NCBI GenBank assembly: GCA_937900565.1
Contig: CALCFG010000082.1
Coordinates: 1 to 16,936 of the forward strand
Direction of reading: 5' to 3'
Source: an uncultured Erysipelotrichaceae bacterium
GTDB taxonomy: Bacteria > Bacillota_I > Bacilli_A > Erysipelotrichales > Erysipelotrichaceae
Length of the DNA stretch: 16,936 nucleotides
In this document: positions 6,113 through 13,377 of the stretch, in pieces
Layout of the letters: each line of letters begins with the position of its first letter
How positions within the stretch are numbered: position 1 is the stretch's first letter
The notes under the pieces: generated by a model
The model's database searches: none
What the model saw: only the letters and a program-made list of their open reading frames with translations
Told to the model about the DNA's origin: nothing
Position numbers and translations under genes: made by a program

Positions 6113-8398
6113 ATAACAACAGAATTTAAAAATGAATTACAAAGCGCATTTATTGATGCGACGATCGTTTCTAATAATATCAATAAACCTGAATTTATTT
6201 GTAATAATTACAAGCAAGGTAGAAAAGTAATTAGTACAATTGAACAAGAATTGTTGCATTGTACATCTTTTGATATTTCGGTGGCTTTTATTACAGATTC
6301 TGGTGTAACCCCGTTGTTACAAACACTAAAAGAATGTCAATGTAAAGGAATCAAAGGACGAATTTTAACGACAGATTATTCAACTTTTACTCAACCGAAT
6401 GCTTTAAAAAAATTACATCAATTATCCTATATTGAATTAAAAATGTATCGTTGTGCAAGTAAGGATGGTTTTCATACCAAAGGATACATTTTTCATAATG
6501 ACAAAACTGTACGTTTTGTTATTGGCAGTAGTAATTTAACAGGTGCTGCATTAACTGTTAATCATGAATGGAATTCCAAATTAGTCAGTACGCCACAAGT
6601 TGAATATGCACTTGAAGTATTGGATGAATTTAATCAATTATGGAACAGTTCGCAAGCTCAAAGTTATGTTGATTTTATTGATAGTTATACATATATCTAT
6701 GAATCAAAACAAGCACAACTAAAAGCTTTTCAATTAACGACACCAAAAAATTATAATATCGCACGACTTCAACCAAATAAAATGCAAGTACAATTTATTC
6801 ACCGATTAAAAGAATTAATTGAAAAAGGTGCAAAGCGTGCATTACTTATATCCGCTACTGGAACAGGCAAGACGTATGCCAGTGCGTTTGCTTTACGTGA
6901 ATTAAATCCAAAACGTGCATTATTTTTAATCCATCGTGAGCAAATTGCAATTAAATCGATGGAATCTTACAAAAATGTATTTGGAACCACCAAAACAATG
7001 GGAGTATTATCAGGTAATAGCAAATCATTTGATAAAGATATTATCTTTTCAACAATGCAAACAATGGCAAAAGAAGACATATTAAATCAATTTGCTCACG
7101 ATGCATTTGATTTAATTGTTATCGATGAAGCACACCGCGTAGGGGCACATAGCTACCTTAAGATTATGGATTACTTTAAACCAAAGTTTTATTTAGGAAT
7201 GTCTGCAAGTCCAGATCGTACTGATGGATTTGATGTCTATCAACAGTTTGATCATAATATTGCTGCTGAAATACGACTTCAACAAGCATTGGAAGAAGAT
7301 TTATTGTGTCCATTTCATTATTTTGGGATTAAAGATATTTTTGTTTCAGGAGAATCATTAGACTTAAATGAATTCAATTATTTAACCAAAAGTGAACGTG
7401 TGGATTATGTCATTGAGAATATTCAATATTATGGATATTCTGGAGAAAAAGTGCATGGACTAATCTTTGTTTCACGAAATGAAGAAGCGAAATATTTCAG
7501 CGAACAATTTAATCTTAGAGGGTATAAGACAACCGTATTAACTGGTAGTGATTCACAAGAAAAAAGAATGGATGCGATTCGTCGTTTGGAAAGCAATGGT
7601 AACGATGCCTTGGATTATATACTTACGGTTGATATATTCAATGAAGGTATTGACATTCCATGTGTTAACCAAGTAGTTATGTTACGACCAACCCAATCTG
7701 CTATAGTTTTTGTGCAACAGTTAGGTAGAGGGTTACGTAAAAATAATAATAAAGAATATGTGGTAATTATTGATTTTATTGGAAATTATCAAACCAACTT
7801 TTTAATCCCAATTGCCTTAAGTGGGGATAATACATATAACAAAGATAATATTCGTCGCTATATTATGTCAGGTGAGCGAATTATTCCTGGTACATCAACA
7901 ATTCATTTTGATGAAATTAGTAAACAAGAAATTTTTAAATCCATAGATAACGCAAAATTTAGTGATACTAAAATTATTAAAGAAAGTTATTTTAACTTAA
8001 AAAAAAAACTCGGTAAAATTCCTACTTTATTGGATTTTGATCGTTATGAAGCTATTGATCCATTATTAATCTTTAATAATAAATCGTTAGGTAGTTATCA
8101 TAATTTCTTGGTTAAATATGATAAAGATTATTCAATATCACTTAATTCTTCTCAATGCAATGTCTTAGAATTTATTAGCCAACGTTTTGCTAACGGTAAA
8201 AGGATGAATGAATTGTTACTGATTGATATTTTAGTTAATTATCCATGTGATGATATTTTTAAATTGTATCAAACATTAATGATCAACAGTAATTACACTC
8301 AATCAGTAACTCTATTAAGTATCAATAATTTACTTTTTGATATACCAACAAAGTTAATGGCAAATACAAAATCAGTGATTCATTTAAACAAATGTTAA
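6113..8398 (+). CDS. PLD-nuclease/SF2 helicase/DUF3427 protein, frameshifted, 5' part without canonical start
   Basis: This part encodes a PLD-like nuclease fused to a superfamily 2 helicase and the beginning of a DUF3427 region. Numbered from the ATA at 6113, the PLD motif is H121-x-K123 with GSSN (138-141) and Glu152. Helicase motifs are ATGTGKT (248-254), DEAH (338-341), SAS in MSASPDRTDG and QQLGRGLRK (535-543). Reading stays open and protein-like (ELQSAFID, then KPEFICNNYKQGRKVISTIE) upstream of the TTG at 6251, which lacks a Shine-Dalgarno, back to a stop at 6071. No ATG, GTG or TTG occurs there, so ATA 6113, 14 bases after AAGGA, is the best-placed start. The frame ends at 8398, but the family's C-terminal sequence continues in the -1 frame from about 8350. 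Joined, the two parts would give roughly 950 aa. It is probably a pseudogene or the result of sequence errors. Role in defence or repair is inference. Confidence 0.7.
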   Translation: MTTEFKNELQSAFIDATIVSNNINKPEFICNNYKQGRKVISTIEQELLHCTSFDISVAFITDSGVTPLLQTLKECQCKGIKGRILTTDYSTFTQPNALKKLHQLSYIELKMYRCASKDGFHTKGYIFHNDKTVRFVIGSSNLTGAALTVNHEWNSKLVSTPQVEYALEVLDEFNQLWNSSQAQSYVDFIDSYTYIYESKQAQLKAFQLTTPKNYNIARLQPNKMQVQFIHRLKELIEKGAKRALLISATGTGKTYASAFALRELNPKRALFLIHREQIAIKSMESYKNVFGTTKTMGVLSGNSKSFDKDIIFSTMQTMAKEDILNQFAHDAFDLIVIDEAHRVGAHSYLKIMDYFKPKFYLGMSASPDRTDGFDVYQQFDHNIAAEIRLQQALEEDLLCPFHYFGIKDIFVSGESLDLNEFNYLTKSERVDYVIENIQYYGYSGEKVHGLIFVSRNEEAKYFSEQFNLRGYKTTVLTGSDSQEKRMDAIRRLESNGNDALDYILTVDIFNEGIDIPCVNQVVMLRPTQSAIVFVQQLGRGLRKNNNKEYVVIIDFIGNYQTNFLIPIALSGDNTYNKDNIRRYIMSGERIIPGTSTIHFDEISKQEIFKSIDNAKFSDTKIIKESYFNLKKKLGKIPTLLDFDRYEAIDPLLIFNNKSLGSYHNFLVKYDKDYSISLNSSQCNVLEFISQRFANGKRMNELLLIDILVNYPCDDIFKLYQTLMINSNYTQSVTLLSINNLLFDIPTKLMANTKSVIHLNKC

Positions 8399-8961
8399 CA
8401 AATGATTCTTTTAAACACATGGTTAATGAATTAATTGCTTTTGGTAAAAATCGATACTTTAAATATTTTGATCAAGCTTATGATTATACCGATTTTGTTT
8501 TATATAGCAAATATACCTATGATGATGTTTGCCGTTTATTGAATTGGGAAAAATCGGAAGTTGCATTAAATATTGGTGGTTATAAATTTGATCAACTAAC
8601 CAATACTTATCCAATATTTATTAACTATCATAAGGATAATGATATTGCGGATAGCATTAAGTATGAAGATCATTTCTTATCCAATGATAACTTTGTTGGT
8701 ATATCAAAAAGTAAACGAGATTTGAATTCTGATGATGTTAAACACTTTATTCACAGTAAAGAAAATGAAACAGATGTTCACTTATTTGTTCGTAAAAATA
8801 AAGACGATAAAACAAGTAAAGAATTTTATTATTTAGGTAAAGTAAATTACCGAGATAGTAAACAAATGCGCATGCAAAGTGGAGAAAGTATTGTTGAATT
8901 TTTGTGGCGTTTGGATGTACCAGTGCGTGAAGATATTTACGAATACATTATTAATAACTAG
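8392..8961 (+). CDS. C-terminal DUF3427 part of the frameshifted helicase
   Basis: The 189-aa reading frame holds the C-terminal DUF3427 region that belongs to the preceding helicase: FVLYSKYTYDDVCRLLNWEK, NIGGYKFD-x-x-TNTYPIFINYHK, then HLFVRKNKDDK-x-x-KEFYYLG and a terminal VREDIYEY. The open frame extends upstream to 8341, and the residues just before the ATG (YKISDSFKQM, from about 8365) already fit the family, so the ATG at 8392 is not the original start. The ATG overlaps the upstream stop (ATGTTAA) and has no Shine-Dalgarno. Translation as a separate polypeptide by reinitiation is possible but not supported by a ribosome binding site. A one-base loss within 8345-8353, an A-rich stretch, would explain the split. 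No slippery heptamer for programmed frameshifting is visible in the overlap. Confidence 0.65.
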   Translation: MLTNDSFKHMVNELIAFGKNRYFKYFDQAYDYTDFVLYSKYTYDDVCRLLNWEKSEVALNIGGYKFDQLTNTYPIFINYHKDNDIADSIKYEDHFLSNDNFVGISKSKRDLNSDDVKHFIHSKENETDVHLFVRKNKDDKTSKEFYYLGKVNYRDSKQMRMQSGESIVEFLWRLDVPVREDIYEYIINN

Positions 8962-8972
8962 AAAGAGAGTTT

Positions 8973-9359
8973 ATGAAAACAGTAAATGTTGTTGCTGCCA
9001 TTATTATTAATAATGGTAAAGTTTTTGCCACCCAACGTGGCTATGGTGAATTTAAAGATGGTTGGGAATTTCCAGGCGGAAAGATTGAACCTAATGAAAC
9101 AGGGGAGCAAGCAATAATCCGTGAAATTCAAGAAGAATTAGCTACCACCATACAGCCTAATTATTTATTACATACCATTGAATATGACTATCCAACATTT
9201 CATTTGTCCATGAAATGTTATGTTAGTTCATTGATTAACGGAAAATTGGAATTACTGGAACACGAAAATTCAACTTGGCTTTCAAAAGAAACATTATATT
9301 CAGTTGATTGGTTACCTGCTGATCTCGATCTAATTCCAATGATTGAAAAAATACTATAA
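8973..9359 (+). CDS. Nudix hydrolase, (deoxy)nucleoside triphosphate pyrophosphohydrolase-like
   Basis: This 128-aa cytosolic enzyme carries a full Nudix box, GGKIEPNETGEQAIIREIQEEL at about residues 34-55, with the REIQEE glutamates that bind Mg2+. Nudix enzymes of this MutT/NudG-like group hydrolyse nucleoside triphosphates, often oxidised or non-canonical ones, to monophosphate and pyrophosphate. The pattern before the box (ATQRGYGEFKDGWEFPGG) and the late EYDYPTFHLSM segment are typical of this short subgroup. The gene begins 11 bases after the helicase fragment with only a modest AGAAAGAGAG site, so it was probably co-transcribed with it. From memory, close homologues sit beside PLD/DUF3427 helicases in other low-GC bacteria, suggesting a joint function; this is not verified here. 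The exact substrate is unknown. Confidence 0.9.
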   Translation: MKTVNVVAAIIINNGKVFATQRGYGEFKDGWEFPGGKIEPNETGEQAIIREIQEELATTIQPNYLLHTIEYDYPTFHLSMKCYVSSLINGKLELLEHENSTWLSKETLYSVDWLPADLDLIPMIEKIL

Positions 9360-9371
9360 ATAACTTTAAGC

Positions 9372-9427
9372 ATCATTCCAATTTAATGCCTCTAATGATT
9401 TACAGAAGGTAATTGGGATGATTTTTT
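9372..9427 (+). promoter_or_regulatory. RNA hairpin covering the recN Shine-Dalgarno and start codon
   Basis: ATCATTCCAATT (9372-9383) pairs with AATTGGGATGAT (9411-9422) over 12 bp with one U-G pair. The second arm contains the recN ATG (9418-9420) and is followed by five T residues inside the coding sequence. The 27-base loop contains the AGAAGG site (9404-9409), which can itself pair with CCTCT (9389-9393) with a bulged base. The structure could block recN translation or act as a terminator. It is an inference from base pairing. Confidence 0.45.
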
Positions 9428-10971
9428 CATTAGAGATATCGAATTTTATATTAATTGATCATGTTGTGATGGATATTAATGAAGGATTAACTGGCATTGT
9501 TGGAGAAAGTGGTAGTGGAAAAAGTTTAATCTTTAAAGCAATTGCTTGGTTAATTAATGTTAAAAAAGATAAAGAAGTAGTTGGTAAGTTTGGTAAGGAT
9601 TGTTTTGTTAGCTTTATTGATAAAAAGAATCGTATGACCTATACCAAACGTATTGAAAATGATAAACGCATTTATACAATTAACGATCAAACGGTAGGGA
9701 TGCGTCAATTCATTGAATCTATCCAACAACTAATTTCTTTTATTGCTCAAGGCAGTGCCTTAACGTTATTTAAAGGTAATCAATTAATTGAAGTATTGGA
9801 TAGCTATAATGGGGATAATCAGCAATTAATGCAAGAATATCACTTGCTTTATGAACAATACAACCAATTAATGATACAGGTAAAGCAAAGTAAAGCTTCC
9901 ATATTGGATGAATCCATGAAAGTTTATTATCAAGAAATTATTAATACAATTAATACATTGCCATTTCAAGACGATAAACAAGAAGATAACTATAAACAAT
10001 TGGATGCAACTTATCAAAACAATATGAAGCGTAAATCCTTAGTGCATCAATTCAATCAATACAAAGGGGAGCTGGATGCTTTATTAAGTCAATGGAAAAC
10101 CTATTATCCTTTATATAATGAAGATCAATTAGCCCAACTAATTCATGATATTTCTGCATTAAAACATCATATGGAAACTATCATTCCAAGTAATGAAGAA
10201 GTATCCATCGATATTGAATGTATTAATAAAGCACTCTATATATCCGCGAGTTTAAAACGTAAATTTAAGGTAACAACCATTGCCCAATTATTAGCAATCG
10301 CAAAAGATGCTCAAGAAAAATTAGAATATACTGATGGAGCAATTGCGGATTATGACAATGCATTACAAAAACTTGATCAATTAAAGCCAAAGCTTGAACG
10401 TTATGCATTTCAATTGCATGCCAATCGCTTATTTACATTAAGTAAAATCGAATCAAAATTATACCCTATATTAAAACAACTTGGTTTGAACAATCTAAGT
10501 TTAATCATTACTAGTCAAAGTAAAGATTATTTTGACTATGGAAATCAAACAATCAGTTTATCCGTAAACTACAATCATCTAACGTATGATATTGATTTAT
10601 TAAGTGGAGGTGAAAAGTCGCGTTTTCTCCTTGGTTTTTATACGGCCTTAGATATAGGTGATAATACATTATTATGTTTTGATGAAATCGATAGTGGCAT
10701 TAGTGGTGAAAACGCGAAAGCGATGGCATATTATTTACGTTTATTGGCTAAACGTATTCCTATAGTACTTATCTCTCATAATCCATTAGTGATTGCTGCT
10801 AGCAATCATACTTACTTAGTCAGTAAGGAAAGTAATGATGTTTCGACCATGACTACTATAAAATCATTAGTGAGAAATGATAAAATTAATTCAATTGCTA
10901 AATTAAGTAGTGGTCAAGTGGATGATCATTCACTGCATTTAGCAACATCATTACTAATGGATTATGAGTAG
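9418..10971 (+). CDS. recN: DNA repair ATPase RecN
   Basis: This 517-aa SMC-like ATPase matches RecN, which binds DNA ends and promotes recombinational repair of double-strand breaks together with RecA. The N-terminal half-ATPase starts with LEISNFILIDHV and Walker A GESGSGKS (29-36). A long polar, helix-rich middle (about 130-380) is the coiled-coil arm. The C-terminal half carries the ABC signature LSGGEKSRF (395-403), Walker B ending LLCFDEID with D422-E423, and the D-loop SGISGE. It is somewhat shorter than the usual 550 or so residues, mostly in the arm, and the usual signature SGGELSR is SGGEKSR here. An AGAAGG site lies 8 bases before the ATG at 9418. The 3' end overlaps dinB by 8 bases, implying translational coupling. 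No LexA-type operator is seen upstream. Confidence 0.88.
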   Translation: MIFSLEISNFILIDHVVMDINEGLTGIVGESGSGKSLIFKAIAWLINVKKDKEVVGKFGKDCFVSFIDKKNRMTYTKRIENDKRIYTINDQTVGMRQFIESIQQLISFIAQGSALTLFKGNQLIEVLDSYNGDNQQLMQEYHLLYEQYNQLMIQVKQSKASILDESMKVYYQEIINTINTLPFQDDKQEDNYKQLDATYQNNMKRKSLVHQFNQYKGELDALLSQWKTYYPLYNEDQLAQLIHDISALKHHMETIIPSNEEVSIDIECINKALYISASLKRKFKVTTIAQLLAIAKDAQEKLEYTDGAIADYDNALQKLDQLKPKLERYAFQLHANRLFTLSKIESKLYPILKQLGLNNLSLIITSQSKDYFDYGNQTISLSVNYNHLTYDIDLLSGGEKSRFLLGFYTALDIGDNTLLCFDEIDSGISGENAKAMAYYLRLLAKRIPIVLISHNPLVIAASNHTYLVSKESNDVSTMTTIKSLVRNDKINSIAKLSSGQVDDHSLHLATSLLMDYE

Positions 10972-12163
10972 AGTAATATTTCATGTGGATTTAAATAGCT
11001 TTTTTGCTTCAGCTGAAACACTGCAACATCCTGAGTTAAGTGATAAACCAATGATTGTCGCTTACGATAGTATTCGCAGTGTTGTTTCAACTGCAAATTA
11101 TAAAGCTAGAGAATTTGGCATACGCTCTGGAATGAGCGTTGCCCAAGCAAAAAAGCTATGTAAAGAATTAATCATACAAGAACCTCATTATACTTTGTAT
11201 CAACAATATTCCTATCACTTCATTGAAATACTAAAACGCTTTTCACCAATGGTAGAACAAGTTAGTATCGATGAAGCTTTTTGTGATATGACATACGTTA
11301 TTCCTAGATATCCAAAACCTTTAGATTTAGCATTAGCTGTACAAGAAAGTGTGAAAACGCATTGTGGATTGGATTGTAGTATTGGCATAGCACCCAATAA
11401 GTTTTTAGCAAAAATGGCATCGGATATGAAAAAGCCTCGGGGTATTACCGTATTACGTAAAAAAGATGTCCCTTATAAAATGTGGCCATTGCCCATTGAA
11501 GAAATGCAGTTTATTGGTAAAAAAACGGCACCCTTATTACGGAGTATTGGTATTAAAACAATTGGTGATTTAGCCAATTATCAAGACCTTTCGGCTTTAC
11601 AAAAAATATTAGGAAATACAATGCAAGTAACCATTAATCATGCCAATGGCATTGGCGATGACCAATTAAATAGTGCATCCGATATTCAACAATTATCGCA
11701 AGTATATACATTAACGGTATCATTACAAAATGAAAGTGAAGTGAAAGATAGCTTTAAAACAATCGCTCAATCATTAGCGAAACGGTGTGTGAGTAATGAT
11801 AAGATGGGTTATATTGTGGGAATTACAGTTAGAAGTGATGACTTTAAGACTAAAACAAGACAAGAAAAGTTAACATCTCCCGTATATACCAGTGATGATT
11901 TATACATGCATGCCATGCGCTTGTTTGAATCCATGGAATCCATGTATCCGATACGTTTAATCGGTATATTTATTAACCAATTGGTATCCTTACATACAGG
12001 TACATTGCAATTAAGTTTATTTGATAAGACAATTCCCCAACCAATGTTAATTAATGATTTAGTGGAAACGCTTAATTCTCAATTAACAAAAGGCGGTAAA
12101 ATAGAGTTAGCTTCAAAACTAAAACGAAATAGTAAAGAGGAAAAGGATGGAAGAAACAATTAA
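10964..12163 (+). CDS. dinB: Y-family DNA polymerase IV (DinB)
   Basis: This 399-aa polymerase performs error-prone translesion synthesis across damaged template. The palm carries the metal-binding acids Asp9 in HVDLNSFFASAE and Asp103-Glu104 in SIDEAF. Phe14 is the expected steric gate against ribonucleotides. The thumb has the helix-hairpin-helix-like segment MQFIGKKTAPLLRSIGIKTIGDL at about 177-200, and the little-finger domain covers about 240-345. Near the C-terminus QLSLF (349-353) is a canonical beta-clamp-binding motif, followed by a short basic tail. The ATG lies within the recN stop region (ATGAGTAG), so translation is likely coupled to recN. The next gene starts inside its last 17 bases. 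Plasmid-type UmuC-like assignment is less likely because the clamp motif, length and repair-gene context suit chromosomal DinB. Confidence 0.92.
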   Translation: MSRVIFHVDLNSFFASAETLQHPELSDKPMIVAYDSIRSVVSTANYKAREFGIRSGMSVAQAKKLCKELIIQEPHYTLYQQYSYHFIEILKRFSPMVEQVSIDEAFCDMTYVIPRYPKPLDLALAVQESVKTHCGLDCSIGIAPNKFLAKMASDMKKPRGITVLRKKDVPYKMWPLPIEEMQFIGKKTAPLLRSIGIKTIGDLANYQDLSALQKILGNTMQVTINHANGIGDDQLNSASDIQQLSQVYTLTVSLQNESEVKDSFKTIAQSLAKRCVSNDKMGYIVGITVRSDDFKTKTRQEKLTSPVYTSDDLYMHAMRLFESMESMYPIRLIGIFINQLVSLHTGTLQLSLFDKTIPQPMLINDLVETLNSQLTKGGKIELASKLKRNSKEEKDGRNN

Positions 12164-13298
12164 AAATTTGAAAAGACTAACTAAAAAAGATTTAATTCGT
12201 TCAATCTTATTATTTAGCGACAAAAGTGATTTGGAAGATATCAATTTACATAATGCAACAAAACCTGAATTAATGAATTATATTATCGATAACTATTTTA
12301 AAGGGAATCGTTTATATACCTTACTTAGTTCATTTACTGAATATGATTTGGAAGATTTCTATACCAGTTTTATTAATATGGATGGGCATTTCACTGATAA
12401 GGATGAAAATACTGGCCTTTTAGATACTTTTTATCATTATGGTTACGTTAGTAAAGTCAATCACACTTATTATGCAAGTAGCAAAATTAAAGAAGTAATC
12501 GAAAATATTCATAATGATCCTGAACGTTATCGTGATAAAACACGTTATTGGATTTCATGTTGTCTCAATTATGCCAATAATTTTTATGGTGTTTATCCAA
12601 TAAGTTTTTTATTAAATTTAGTAAATTTAAATGGATTTTCATTTGATGAAGACAGTTTACTTGCTCAATTGGATAAGATACCACATTTTGCACGTACCAT
12701 TGAAAATAATGATTATGTAGAGTGTGATGAAATTAGTTTTATTTCGGCATTAATAGATGAAGATTGGGCATATGAAATCGAAAGATTTCAAGATAAGATT
12801 GACATTTATGTGCCAAGTGTAGATGAAATTTTAACATATGCTTCTGTTAATGTTATTCCAAGTGATGCATTTAATGCATTAAAAGATAAATTAAGTAGGC
12901 AGATGCAAGATGATGAAGCTGCATTTGATCTTATAAGCATCTTATTTGATATGAATCGTATTTCAATGTCATTTGAAGATTTTTATGATCATGCGATGGA
13001 ACTTATAGAAGAGCTCTTTGATGGTGATACTGATGAATATGAACAACTATTAAAAGAATTCCATGCCATATCACCATCTTCACGTTATCAAGGTGGTTCC
13101 ATTTCCGATTTAGATATTCGTGACTTATTTGTGGAAGCATTATCCAGTGCAATTAAATATGCAGTTTCTGATCTTGAACAAGTTGATGCAATCAATTTCT
13201 TATTTCATTTAACTGACGTTATCTTTAATGAAATTCATACTGAATTGGATATTGATTTGCCAGATTTACCCGATCTTAAGGATTTACCATTATCGTAA
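12147..13298 (+). CDS. Acidic hypothetical protein with SAP-like N-terminus and possible winged helix
   Basis: I do not recognise this 383-aa protein as a named family. It is strongly acidic and predicted to be soluble, with no signal peptide or membrane segment. Residues about 7-45 (LTKKDLIRSILL, then NATKPELMNYIIDNYF) resemble a SAP or Rho-N-like helix-extended-helix. Residues about 86-115 (LLDTFYHYGYVSKVNHTYYASSKIKEVI) look like a winged helix of the kind paired with SAP-like modules in helicase-associated or transcription-related proteins. The rest is helical, and the tail is a short D/L/P-rich repeat (DIDLPDLPDLKDLP). AGAGG (12136-12140) lies 6 bases before the ATG at 12147, which overlaps the end of dinB by 17 bases, so it is translated with the recN-dinB unit. 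A role linked to DNA repair is suggested by position only. Confidence 0.8.
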   Translation: MEETIKNLKRLTKKDLIRSILLFSDKSDLEDINLHNATKPELMNYIIDNYFKGNRLYTLLSSFTEYDLEDFYTSFINMDGHFTDKDENTGLLDTFYHYGYVSKVNHTYYASSKIKEVIENIHNDPERYRDKTRYWISCCLNYANNFYGVYPISFLLNLVNLNGFSFDEDSLLAQLDKIPHFARTIENNDYVECDEISFISALIDEDWAYEIERFQDKIDIYVPSVDEILTYASVNVIPSDAFNALKDKLSRQMQDDEAAFDLISILFDMNRISMSFEDFYDHAMELIEELFDGDTDEYEQLLKEFHAISPSSRYQGGSISDLDIRDLFVEALSSAIKYAVSDLEQVDAINFLFHLTDVIFNEIHTELDIDLPDLPDLKDLPLS

Positions 13299-13316
13299 TT
13301 ATTAAGTTAACGTGTG

Positions 13317-13322
13317 TATAAT
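13317..13322 (+). promoter_or_regulatory. -10 element of the deoB operon promoter
   Basis: A perfect TATAAT (13317-13322) lies 55 bases before deoB, giving a start site near 13329. No good -35 is found 16-18 bases upstream, suggesting a weak or activator-dependent promoter. The last base of the -10 is shared with the palindrome that follows. Confidence 0.5.
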
Positions 13323-13349
13323 TACCCTATTCTAAAAAGAATAGGGTAA
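13322..13349. promoter_or_regulatory. Perfect 12-bp-arm palindrome upstream of deoB, likely operator
   Basis: TTACCCTATTCT (13322-13333), AAAA, AGAATAGGGTAA (13338-13349) is perfectly symmetric. It abuts the -10 and covers the predicted transcription start of the deoB operon. It lacks a T-run on either strand, so it is a poor intrinsic terminator for the upstream genes. A repressor operator responding to nucleosides is the simplest reading. A stem-loop ending the upstream transcript cannot be excluded. Confidence 0.55.
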
Positions 13350-13377
13350 AATATTATTTAGAAAGTTGAGATAAGTT

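Noticed and set aside
8338..8398. Programmed -1 ribosomal frameshift in the helicase
   Set aside because: No X-XXY-YYZ slippery heptamer is found in the correct frame within the overlap, and no strong stem-loop is seen just downstream. A plain indel explains it better.
9360..9417. LexA/DinR operator upstream of recN
   Set aside because: No GAAC-N4-GTTC type site is present in this gap or directly upstream of the helicase promoter.
13322..13349. Intrinsic terminator for the recN-dinB unit
   Set aside because: The stem is strong, but the following bases are A-rich on the plus strand and there is no T-run on the minus strand. Overlap with the -10 favours an operator.
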